Source: Pseudescherichia sp039594205 (GTDB lineage Bacteria > Pseudomonadota > Gammaproteobacteria > Enterobacterales > Enterobacteriaceae). Taken from it: DNA of 64,000 bases. Under the pieces are notes generated by a model. It searched no databases and had not been told where the DNA came from. It was given only the letters and a program-made list of their open reading frames with translations. A program made the position numbers and the translations under genes. The stretch covers positions 1 through 64,000 of the forward strand of contig JBCNNW010000004.1 of the NCBI GenBank assembly GCA_039594205.1. Reading direction: 5' to 3'. Numbering within the stretch: the stretch's first letter is position 1; each line of letters opens with the position of its first letter. Below, in pieces: positions 26,145-34,234 of the stretch.

Positions 26145-27266
26145 TTACTCGTCGAAGTACCAGTAGCCCTGATTAATCAGCGCGGTTAGCTCCGCTATGC
26201 ACGTTGGGTTAGCCAGCGCCGCGCCCAGCTCGTTTTTGCCGAGGGTGGTGTAGCGACAGAGCGCATCTGCCGCTGTAGCATCGGACATCTCCAGCGGCTC
26301 ACTGTTGATGAAGACACTGCCGTCGATGTTTAGCACCCGCAGGCCGCTCAGGCGGCTCAGACATTCTCCTTCCAGCAGCGCGTCCAACACCTCATCCTGC
26401 TCATAGGGCGGCTCGGCAGGAGCGATATCCAGCTCGTGGCGCGGCGTGGTGACAAAGCCGCCAAACCACTGCTTAAACGTCTCTGGCTGCTGGATCATCT
26501 CGATCATCATCGTCCGCAGACGATCGAGTTCATAGCCCTCTACCCGGCCCGGATGATCGCGGCAGGTGAGATCGGGATCGCTGTAGTGCTCGCCGCCGAG
26601 ATCGTTTTCCAGCGCGTAATCGGCAAAGCTGCTGAGCAGATCCCTGCCGTTCGGTCCCCGGAAGCCAACGGAGTAGTTCAGCGCGGTGCTATGGGTGATG
26701 CCGTCGTGTGGAAAGCCGGGCGGGATGTAGAGAATATCGCCCGGCTCAAGATCTTCATCGATAATCGGCGTAAAGGGATCAACGTGCAGCAGCGCCGGAT
26801 GCGGACAGAACTGGCGCATCGGTAGCTTGTCGCCCACTCGCCAGCGGCGGCTGCCCATCCCCTGAATGATAAAGACATCGTACTGATCGATGTGCGGGCC
26901 TACACCGCCGCCGGGAACGGAGAAGGAGATCATCAGATCGTCCAGGCGCCAGTCCGGCAGCACGCGGAACGGCCGTACAAGCTCGGCGGAGGGCATGTGC
27001 CAGTGATTGACAGCCTGCGCCAGCAGTGACCAGCCGGTTTCGCCCAGATGATCAAAGTGCTCAAACGGGCCGTTGCTGGCCTGCCACTGGCCGTTGTGAT
27101 AGCTGACCAGACGACTGTCGACCTCTGGCTCCATTGCCAGCCCGGCCAGCTCGTCGGGGCTGATAGGATCAACGAAGTTGCGCAGCGCGTTTTTTAAAAC
27201 AACCGGTTGTTTTTGCCAGTACTTTTCAAGAAATTCCGGCCAGTTGAGATCGAGTTGGTAAGCCAT
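26145..27266 (-). CDS. roxA: RoxA (YcfD)-like JmjC ribosomal protein arginine hydroxylase
   Basis: 373 residues, the same length as E. coli RoxA/YcfD. This Fe(II)- and 2-oxoglutarate-dependent oxygenase hydroxylates Arg81 of ribosomal protein L16. The iron triad is visible: His and Asp in GPHIDQYDVF and the distal His in GFPHDGITHS. A dimerisation helix region and a C-terminal winged-helix domain follow. By recall it is only about two-thirds identical to E. coli RoxA and sits far from the usual phoPQ-side locus, so it may be a second copy or a paralogue. Confidence 0.85.
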   Translation of the reverse strand: MAYQLDLNWPEFLEKYWQKQPVVLKNALRNFVDPISPDELAGLAMEPEVDSRLVSYHNGQWQASNGPFEHFDHLGETGWSLLAQAVNHWHMPSAELVRPFRVLPDWRLDDLMISFSVPGGGVGPHIDQYDVFIIQGMGSRRWRVGDKLPMRQFCPHPALLHVDPFTPIIDEDLEPGDILYIPPGFPHDGITHSTALNYSVGFRGPNGRDLLSSFADYALENDLGGEHYSDPDLTCRDHPGRVEGYELDRLRTMMIEMIQQPETFKQWFGGFVTTPRHELDIAPAEPPYEQDEVLDALLEGECLSRLSGLRVLNIDGSVFINSEPLEMSDATAADALCRYTTLGKNELGAALANPTCIAELTALINQGYWYFDE

Positions 27267-27406
27267 GGGTTCACACCAGAGAGAGGAAATGTCCCTGATT
27301 ATAAAGAGGCCATCACCGACGCTGCCTTGTCATGGGTCAAGAGAGTGGTAAACCCACTATTTCTACATAGTTCTTTGAGTTTTTCTAAATAGCCACCAGC
27401 GAAACA

Positions 27407-27422
27407 CTGTATATAATGACAG
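27407..27422 (+). promoter_or_regulatory. LexA box upstream of symE
   Basis: CTGTATATAATGACAG fits CTGT-N8-ACAG with the AT-rich centre of strong SOS boxes. It lies 49 bases before the symE start, where a LexA dimer would cover the promoter. E. coli symE is also LexA-controlled. Confidence 0.85.
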
Positions 27423-27470
27423 GCATTCTCTTTCGGCGCACTGCCTCTTTTACCCTAAGGAGCCGTTATC

Positions 27471-27782
27471 ATGGCAGACGACAATTGCCTTATAGAACCC
27501 GTTACTCAACGCCGTTTAACCGTAAGCTATGCGACACGTTTTCATGACCATGCCCATGTGCCCGCCATCGCCATAAAAGGCCAGTGGCTGGAAGAGGCCG
27601 GTTTCCCAACCGGTACGGAGATGGATGTCCGGGTGCTGAACGGGTGCATCGTACTGATTGCTAAACCCGTTGAAGAGGAGCTGGTGCAGTCGGTGCGGAA
27701 AATCAGCAAGCTCTCACCACGAAAGCAGCGCCAGGTGCAGGACTACATCGACCTGGTCGCGGCAAAAAGACGGGTAAATTAA
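27471..27782 (+). CDS. symE: SymE-family SOS-induced toxin
   Basis: 103 residues. Clear SymE homologue: RRLTVSYATRF, PAIAIKGQWLEEAGFPTGT and KLSPRKQRQVQDYI match E. coli SymE. The central part has an AbrB/MazE-like fold that evolved into a toxin; recent work describes nucleoid condensation or RNA effects. A good ribosome site (AAGGAG) lies eight bases upstream. In E. coli the toxin is held down by LexA, the antisense RNA SymR and Lon. A LexA box is present here, but I could not identify a SymR sequence by eye. It converges on the WYL gene and overlaps its end. Confidence 0.85.
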   Translation: MADDNCLIEPVTQRRLTVSYATRFHDHAHVPAIAIKGQWLEEAGFPTGTEMDVRVLNGCIVLIAKPVEEELVQSVRKISKLSPRKQRQVQDYIDLVAAKRRVN

Positions 27783-28684
27783 GCGTCCTGTAGCTGTTGG
27801 TGTAGAGCGGGTTCGCAGCGTATCTGTAGATCCTGCGTGAAAGCCGCGCTCAACGTGGCCGGGCCAACGATGCGAATGTCGGGCAGCCAGTAGCGTAACC
27901 AGCGAAACAGCGTGTCCTGGTCACCGATCGCCGTCGCAATGGTAATGCTGCCGTCCTTATGTTCCTTCAGCAGACGCTGGGCGGGGAAAAGCGGGCGGCG
28001 CGTTACGAAAGTGGCCGCATGGGCAGAGACATGCAGCGTCACCTCGGTTCTTTTACCAAAGTGGATACCGGGGGTCGTTTCAAGCTCTTCAACGACGTCA
28101 GCCTCCAGCTCGAATGTTGTTTGCGTCGTGGCAAACTCTGCAATGCGCGCCAGCTCAAATGACTTCAGGCAACCCTGCTCGACTGCGGCCAGATACCAGA
28201 GGCCATAGTGGTTAATGAGCCGATACGGCTGCAGACGACGGTTTTTTTCGCGGTAAAAGCAGGTGACTTCCGTGCGGGAGGTTATCGCATTATCGAGGCT
28301 ATTCATGAGATCGCCATAGTGCTGATTCTCCCGGCTGCTGGCACCGTGAATAGCAATATTGTCGGCGTTGTTCATGCGTTTACGTAGAGACTGGCCATCA
28401 TGGCGTGGGAAAAGATGTGCAACGCCGGCAAAGCTTGCGAACTCTGCCAGATGACCGGCATGGAGCGACGGCAGTAGATTCGCCGTTAGCTTAAAGCGCC
28501 CGCTTGATACCTCATCCAGCACATGGGCAAGCCTGGCGAGATCCCGGTAGGCCGTTCGCTCAGCAATACCAAACCGCTCGCACAGCCAGTTTTTATCGAT
28601 GGTGACGCCCTGATAAAGTGCGCCAAAGGTTTCGCACAGGCGCTCAATGAGCAAATCGTATTTTGTACTGCCGTTATCCTTCAT
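27779..28684 (-). CDS. WYL-domain transcriptional regulator
   Basis: 301 residues. An N-terminal winged helix-turn-helix (about 10-65, with WLCERFGIAERTAYRDLARL) precedes a WYL domain (about 140-210, with VTCFYREKNRRLQPYRLINHYGLWYLAAVE) and a C-terminal dimer domain (WCX). WYL regulators sense nucleic acid or nucleotide signals and often govern defence genes. No obvious target adjoins it: symE overlaps its 3' end by four bases and the large fusion gene is divergent. It could control that gene through the shared 425-base region. Confidence 0.82.
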   Translation of the reverse strand: MKDNGSTKYDLLIERLCETFGALYQGVTIDKNWLCERFGIAERTAYRDLARLAHVLDEVSSGRFKLTANLLPSLHAGHLAEFASFAGVAHLFPRHDGQSLRKRMNNADNIAIHGASSRENQHYGDLMNSLDNAITSRTEVTCFYREKNRRLQPYRLINHYGLWYLAAVEQGCLKSFELARIAEFATTQTTFELEADVVEELETTPGIHFGKRTEVTLHVSAHAATFVTRRPLFPAQRLLKEHKDGSITIATAIGDQDTLFRWLRYWLPDIRIVGPATLSAAFTQDLQIRCEPALHQQLQDA

Positions 28685-29109
28685 TGGTTTACGTCCCGCA
28701 AGAAAAGGGCCTCAAAAGAGGTTAAGGTCATAATAATTAACGGCAGCCGCCTTGAAAACTATAATGATTTTTTTAACTGAGTATTTACTCGCTATAAAAA
28801 CCACACTTTTTATTGATAGCGCATTGCATATATAACTACCTCTAATAATTTCTTATCACTCTTTAGCAAGACTCAACTGGTAAAAAGGATTGCCAGCACT
28901 ATACTTAACAAAAATTAACAAAAATATATTCATCACGCTCTCTCCATTAAAAATTGCCCATGCAAAAGCATGAGGGAAAATATAATTTATTGGATATATG
29001 CTTAAATTTCCTAAAGTTTATCGATTACCGCCTCGGTAAACGGCGCTGCCCATTATAAAAACGTCATTCGGTTACGGATCACATAAAATAAAAATGCAGG
29101 AGAGAGCGG
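28685..29109. other. AT-rich divergent regulatory region between the WYL gene and the fusion gene
   Basis: No gene is seen. The region is strongly AT-rich and must carry promoters for both neighbours. A CTATACTT sequence at 28899-28906 matches the sigma-S-type extended -10 element and could drive the fusion gene; it has no clear -35 box, as is usual for RpoS promoters. The fusion gene has an AGGAGAG ribosome site. Confidence 0.4.
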
Positions 29110-32100
29110 ATGCCAATATTTGACAGCTTCTGGCAAGCGGGTTACGAGGGTGCCGACCATCGAAACGGTCAAGGTATGCCGCTCTCAATGAATGACGTTA
29201 CCGGGCACAATGCCAGAGTGCTAAGCGATTATATTTTATTAAAGAAGTTAAATATTTCAACGGTCCGGGAGAGCGTCGGCTGGCGTCTCGTTGAGCAGCC
29301 TTACGGGTATGATTTTTCATCCGTTGCCGAAAAAATGCAGGCCGCAAACGAGGCCGGAGTACAAATCTGCTGGACGATCTGCCACTACGGCTGGCCAGAC
29401 GATACCGATATTTTTTCAGCGGATTTTGTACCTCGCTTTGCACGGCTCTGTGGGGCGCTGGCCCGCTTTTTAGCCCACTGGTACGACTCTTCGCCTGTCT
29501 ACTCGCCGGTCAATGAGATCTCGTTTACCAGCTGGGCCCTCTCGGTAGGGTTTTTCCACTGCTCTGCATCGCCGGGCATTGTTACCGGCGAAGAGAGCAA
29601 GCGCCAGCTTGTGCGCGCAACGATTGCCGCCTGTGACGCTATCTGGGCTGCCGATCCGCGTGCTCGCATTTTACACTGCGACCCAATTATTCATCTGGTC
29701 GCACCGGACCAGAGTCCGGAATCACTGGCCGTGACGGCAGGCCACTACAATTCGCAGTATCAGACCTGGGACATGCTCTCAGGGAGAGTTGAACCGGAAC
29801 TGGGCGGAGCGCCCCGCTACCTCGATCTCATTGGGGCAAACTACTACCACGACAATCAATGGGAGAGCGGCAGCAACGCACGCCTGAGCTGGCATCTTGG
29901 CGATCCCCGGCGAGTTCCCCTAAGCCACATGTTACAAACGCTTTATCGTCGCTACGAGCGCCCTATCCTGCTGGCTGAGACCAGTCACGTAGGCAGCGGA
30001 CGCGGGGCATGGATAAGCCAGATAGCGGCAGAGGTAGCTCAGGCGCAGCTGGCAGGCGTCGAGCTACAAGGGATATGTCTTTATCCCGCCATCGATCGGC
30101 CCGACTGGGAGGATTTAGGCCGTTGGCATCGCAGCGGACTATGGGAACTTGACCATCAGGGCACGGACCCACTGGCACGCATACTTGATCCTGTTTATGC
30201 CGCAGCCTTACAAAAGGCGCAGCACACGCTGGGTCTGTTCCAATCCCGACTACGCGATCTGAATGACGCTAAGAATAGTAGCGACCCTATGAAAAAACTG
30301 TATATCTTTAGCCATCTGCGCTGGGACTTTGTCTTTCAGCGCCCGCAGCACCTCCTGACCCGGCTGGCGAAACACTACCAGATCTACTTTATTGAAGAAC
30401 CAACGTTCGCACCTCCACCCGCCAGCTTAAGCCTGACGCATCCTGCGCCGAACGTGACCGTAATAAAACCGCATACGCCGCTTCAGGTGCATGGCTTCCA
30501 TGACAGCCAGATAGCCTATCTCCAGCCGCTGCTGGCAGATATTGTTGACGAAAATGAGAAGCCGCTGGTCTGGTTCTATACACCCATGGCGCTGCCGCTG
30601 CTGGCAGTGTTTAACCCCTCTCTGGTGATCTACGACTGCATGGACGAACTGGCCGCGTTTGAGAACGCGCCCAGACAGCTGTTGCAGCGTGAATCGGCCC
30701 TGCTCAACCGGGCCGATATCGTCTTTACCGGCGGGCCTAGTCTCTATGCGGCAAAGTCCGGGCGGCATGAAAATATCCACTGTTTCACCAGCAGCGTAGA
30801 TGCCATCCACTTTGAACAGGCCCTTGACCGCAACAACTATCATCCGCTGATCCAGGATCTACCGCACCCACGGCTGGGCTATTACGGCGTTATCGACGAG
30901 CGGATGGATCTTGATCTGCTGGCGACGCTCGCCGATGCCCATCCAGAGTGGCAGATAATTATGGTCGGGCCGGTGGTTAAGATCGATCCCTCTACCCTGC
31001 CTCAGCGCCCTAATATTCACTATCTCGGCATGCAGCCCTACCAGGCCCTGCCCCAGTTTATGGCCGGGTGGGATGTCTGCCTGATGCCGTTTGCGCTCAA
31101 CGCCTCAACGCGTTTTATTAGCCCCACTAAGGTACTTGAATACATGGCCGCGCTGCTGCCGGTGGTCAGTACGGCGATTGCCGATGTGGTCCAGCCTTAT
31201 AGCCACGTGGTTGCTATTGGCTACGATCGTGCGGGCTTTGTGCGGGCCTGCGAAAAAATGCTCGCCCTGACCTCCGACGCCAGGCAGACAATGCAGCGTG
31301 AAATGAAGCGGATCGTTGACAGCACCTCCTGGGATGTCACCGTGCAGGCGATGCATAGTCTTATTGAGAAAGAGCTGGCAAAATCTACCCCCCAGCGGGT
31401 CGCCACGCCTGCCGTACAGGCGGCAAACGACGCAGCCCGGAAAAACATGGCGATGAAGCCAAAACCGACGCGCAGTGAAAGTGCCATTCCTGCCCGCTGC
31501 CTGATCCTCGGCGGCGGCCCCACAGGGCTGAGCGCAGCGTACCACTACGGCGCGCAGGCGGTACTGCTGGAGCGCAACGAGAGCGTCGGCGGCTGGTGCC
31601 GCTCCATTGAAGACGGCGGCTTTACCTTCGACTACGCCGGGCACATCATGTTCTCCAACGATCCCTATGTGCTGGAGCTGTATGACATGCTGCTGGGTGA
31701 CAACCTGCACTGGCAGATGCGCGAGGCCTGGATCTACACCGACGGCGTCTATACGCGCTATCCGTTCCAGGGGGCGCTGTATGGCCTGCCCACTGAGACT
31801 ATCAAAGAGTGTATTCTCGGTGCCATTGAAGCCAAGTACAGCGGCACGGCTGACACGCCGCCAGAGAACTTCGAACGCTTTATCTACCAGGTCTGGGGCG
31901 CGGGTATCGCCAGGCATTTTGCTATCCCCTATAACCAGAAGCTGTGGACCGTACCGCTCGCCGAGATGGAGACCTCCTGGCTTGGCGGACGCGTGCCGCT
32001 GCCGGACCTCGCCCAGATCGTTGAGGGCGCGGTAGAGCCGGTCGGCAAGCCGATGGGACCAAACGCCCGCTTTGGCTACCCGTTGAAGGGTGGCTTCCAG

Positions 32101-32811
32101 GCGCTGATGTCGGCATTTCTGCCGCACATTAAAGGCGTGGTGGAGACCAACAGCGAGATCACCCATATTCTTGCGAACCAGCATATTGCCGTTCTTGCCG
32201 ACGGCAGGCAGTTCCACTATGAGCAGCTGATTAGCACCATGCCCCTGCCAGAGTTGATTCGCATTATTGGCGATGAGGCCCCGGACGACGTGATCGCAGC
32301 GGCGAACGGGCTGCATCATGTCTCGGTGCGCTGCGTGAACCTCGGCATTGGACGGGGCGATCTCACCGATAAGCACTGGATCTACTATGCTGGCGACACC
32401 ATTTTCCACCGTATCTTTGTGCAGGGTAACACCAGCCCAGAGTGTAATCCGCCTGGCGGCTGCGGCCTGACCTGCGAGATCACCTACTCCGAACATAAAC
32501 CGCTGCCGGTTGATGGTCAGGCGCTGATAGACCGCTGCATTGCCGAGTGTATTGAGGTCGGCATCTTTACGGCGGAGGATGAGGTGCTGGTGGCTAATCA
32601 GCTCGATATTCCCTATGCCTACGTGGTTTACGATCACGAGCGGTCAAAAAACGTTGAGACGGTGCGCCAGTGGCTGCTGACCCAGGATATTGTGCTGGCG
32701 GGCCGCTACAGCGAGTGGGAGTACTACAACTCCGATCATGCGTTTATTGCCGGAAAAAATGCCGCTGAGAAGGTGAAGAACAGCGTCAGTCGACGCGGAG
32801 CAGGCGCGTAA
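29110..32811 (+). CDS. Three-domain fusion: glycosidase-like, glycosyltransferase, FAD-dependent oxidoreductase
   Basis: 1233 residues with three units. Residues 1-375 form a GH1/GH5-like TIM barrel, with acid/base candidate in SPVNEIS and nucleophile candidate in LLAETSHVG. Residues 394-770 form a GT4-type glycosyltransferase (LYIFSHLRWDFVFQRPQH, then YYGVIDERMDL and FISPTKVLEYMAALLPV). Residues 797-1233 are an FAD-binding amine-oxidase/UDP-galactopyranose-mutase-like protein, with the dinucleotide motif LGGGPTGLSAAYHYG. The reading frame is continuous, and a methionine at residue 394 could be an internal start. It probably builds or modifies a saccharide under stress. A terminator and a Mn-catalase gene follow. 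Confidence 0.8.
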   Translation: MPIFDSFWQAGYEGADHRNGQGMPLSMNDVTGHNARVLSDYILLKKLNISTVRESVGWRLVEQPYGYDFSSVAEKMQAANEAGVQICWTICHYGWPDDTDIFSADFVPRFARLCGALARFLAHWYDSSPVYSPVNEISFTSWALSVGFFHCSASPGIVTGEESKRQLVRATIAACDAIWAADPRARILHCDPIIHLVAPDQSPESLAVTAGHYNSQYQTWDMLSGRVEPELGGAPRYLDLIGANYYHDNQWESGSNARLSWHLGDPRRVPLSHMLQTLYRRYERPILLAETSHVGSGRGAWISQIAAEVAQAQLAGVELQGICLYPAIDRPDWEDLGRWHRSGLWELDHQGTDPLARILDPVYAAALQKAQHTLGLFQSRLRDLNDAKNSSDPMKKLYIFSHLRWDFVFQRPQHLLTRLAKHYQIYFIEEPTFAPPPASLSLTHPAPNVTVIKPHTPLQVHGFHDSQIAYLQPLLADIVDENEKPLVWFYTPMALPLLAVFNPSLVIYDCMDELAAFENAPRQLLQRESALLNRADIVFTGGPSLYAAKSGRHENIHCFTSSVDAIHFEQALDRNNYHPLIQDLPHPRLGYYGVIDERMDLDLLATLADAHPEWQIIMVGPVVKIDPSTLPQRPNIHYLGMQPYQALPQFMAGWDVCLMPFALNASTRFISPTKVLEYMAALLPVVSTAIADVVQPYSHVVAIGYDRAGFVRACEKMLALTSDARQTMQREMKRIVDSTSWDVTVQAMHSLIEKELAKSTPQRVATPAVQAANDAARKNMAMKPKPTRSESAIPARCLILGGGPTGLSAAYHYGAQAVLLERNESVGGWCRSIEDGGFTFDYAGHIMFSNDPYVLELYDMLLGDNLHWQMREAWIYTDGVYTRYPFQGALYGLPTETIKECILGAIEAKYSGTADTPPENFERFIYQVWGAGIARHFAIPYNQKLWTVPLAEMETSWLGGRVPLPDLAQIVEGAVEPVGKPMGPNARFGYPLKGGFQALMSAFLPHIKGVVETNSEITHILANQHIAVLADGRQFHYEQLISTMPLPELIRIIGDEAPDDVIAAANGLHHVSVRCVNLGIGRGDLTDKHWIYYAGDTIFHRIFVQGNTSPECNPPGGCGLTCEITYSEHKPLPVDGQALIDRCIAECIEVGIFTAEDEVLVANQLDIPYAYVVYDHERSKNVETVRQWLLTQDIVLAGRYSEWEYYNSDHAFIAGKNAAEKVKNSVSRRGAGA

Positions 32812-32820
32812 GGCCATAAA

Positions 32821-32850
32821 AAAACCCGGAAGATAAGCTTCCGGGTTTTT
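32821..32850. terminator. Bidirectional intrinsic terminator
   Basis: Eleven-base-pair stem AAAACCCGGAA / TTCCGGGTTTT, with A-run on one side and T-run on the other, between the convergent fusion gene and the Mn-catalase gene. It serves both strands. Confidence 0.88.
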
Positions 32851-32866
32851 TATGACTTACCAATGA

Positions 32867-33763
32867 TTACGGCGCTTTTTTAGCGGTCTCGTTCTCAATC
32901 GGCGGAACCGAGCCCAGATCGGTACCGGTAACCGGGTTCACCGACGGGTCAGATGCGGTACGCAGCTTCATCGCATCGAGGTTCGCCTGCTGCGGCCCTG
33001 GTAGATTAACGCTGGCCATGCCATCGCCACCATCTACGGCTGGCGGTGGATTAGTTACGTACTCAAAGTTCTCGTCTGAGTTCCAGCTACCGCGAACTTC
33101 ACCACCCTCGGACATATCAAAGTAGGTGTTAGCGTACTGTTCGATCGGCGGCAGTTTTCCAGGAGGGAAGTTGTTGCGGATCGAATAGAGCGCTTTTTCA
33201 AAGGAGATCTGGTGCGCCACTTCACGGGTCATCAGGAAGCCCAGCGCATCTTTTACGCCCGGGTCGTCGGTCATGTTGATCAGGCGCTCATAGATAATTT
33301 TTGCCCGCGCTTCAGCGGCAATGTTAGAGCGCAGGTCAGCGGTCACTTCACCAATGGTGTCGATATAGGCTGCCGTCCACGGGAAGCCCGCAGAGTTAGT
33401 CAGCGATGGACCACCACCGTACAGCAGCGCGGTCAGGTGACTGTCATTGCCGTTACCGGTAATTTTGCGATAAAGCTCCGCTTCCTGATCGGTACCTTCC
33501 GCCAGGTCGCCTTTCGCACCTTTGTTGAGCATCCCTACCAGAGAGCCGATGATTTCGAGGTGGCTTAGCTCTTCAGTAGCGATGTCCATCAGCATATCTT
33601 TGCGGCCCGGATCGTCATCTCCCAGCCCCTGGGTAAAATAGCGGCAGGCGGCAGCCAGTTCACCCTGTGGACCACCAAACTGCTCAAGAAGGAGATTCGC
33701 CAATCCTGGGTTAGGCTCGGCAACGCGTACAGTGTACTGTAATTGCTTTACATGTCTGAACAT
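32867..33763 (-). CDS. katN: Manganese catalase (KatN type)
   Basis: 298 residues. Non-haem dimanganese catalase that dismutates hydrogen peroxide. The four-helix-bundle ligand motifs are seen: glutamate near 35 in GGPQGELAAACRYF, EELSHLEIIG near 65-74, and later REVAHQISFEKAL. The C-terminal 60 residues are the usual extended tail wrapping the oligomer. KatN of Salmonella is RpoS-controlled. Here the gene converges with the saccharide-enzyme fusion, as in other stress clusters, and shares its terminator. Confidence 0.92.
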   Translation of the reverse strand: MFRHVKQLQYTVRVAEPNPGLANLLLEQFGGPQGELAAACRYFTQGLGDDDPGRKDMLMDIATEELSHLEIIGSLVGMLNKGAKGDLAEGTDQEAELYRKITGNGNDSHLTALLYGGGPSLTNSAGFPWTAAYIDTIGEVTADLRSNIAAEARAKIIYERLINMTDDPGVKDALGFLMTREVAHQISFEKALYSIRNNFPPGKLPPIEQYANTYFDMSEGGEVRGSWNSDENFEYVTNPPPAVDGGDGMASVNLPGPQQANLDAMKLRTASDPSVNPVTGTDLGSVPPIENETAKKAP

Positions 33764-34234
33764 AAGCTCACTCCAGTAATTATTTACTTTTCAGCAGGCT
33801 AATTACCCGCGGATCTGTGAATAAATAAATTTTTCACGAATAAATATTAAATATCGATATGATTTAATTTTACCGTGCAGCTTATAAGCCTAGCTCATAA
33901 CTAAAAACCATCAGGACTATTAATGGGTCGCTTATTTTTTTAAGATTAATCCCAGCGCTTTTTAGCATAAAAAATAGCGCTGTCTATCATGATTTAATCT
34001 GAAAATAGCGTGCATCTAATTTCCAAATGAGAATGCCAATCATAATAATTTACGGATACGTAACGCTTTATGTTTAATTAACTTATTGATATTAAGCAAA
34101 AAATCGTAAATTAGTGCTTTAGCGCAGATATTACAGGGTGTAGATTATTAGCAGGCTATTTTTATAAATAGACTGAGGGAATATCACGAGGGACGACGGT
34201 CAGATGACCAACTAGTTTAGAAGGCTCTAACACC
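33764..34234. other. AT-rich divergent region between Mn-catalase and the hpd operon
   Basis: No gene is seen. It carries the promoters of katN (minus; ribosome site GGAGTGAG) and of hpdB (plus). A long leader of more than 200 AT-rich bases precedes hpdB. The only recognisable site is an FNR-like sequence listed separately. Confidence 0.5.
34086..34099 (+). promoter_or_regulatory. FNR-like site upstream of hpdB
   Basis: TTGAT-N4-AGCAA, one mismatch from FNR consensus TTGAT-N4-ATCAA, 136 bases before hpdB. FNR activation would suit an oxygen-sensitive glycyl radical enzyme. The region is AT-rich, so a chance match is possible. Confidence 0.35.

Noticed and set aside
27423..27480. A SymR-type antisense RNA opposite the symE start
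   Set aside because: No recognisable promoter or T-run terminator on the minus strand and no likeness to recalled E. coli SymR.
31105..32637. 510-codon minus-strand frame inside the fusion gene
   Set aside because: Shadow of the FAD-domain coding sequence; no ribosome site and no recognisable domain.
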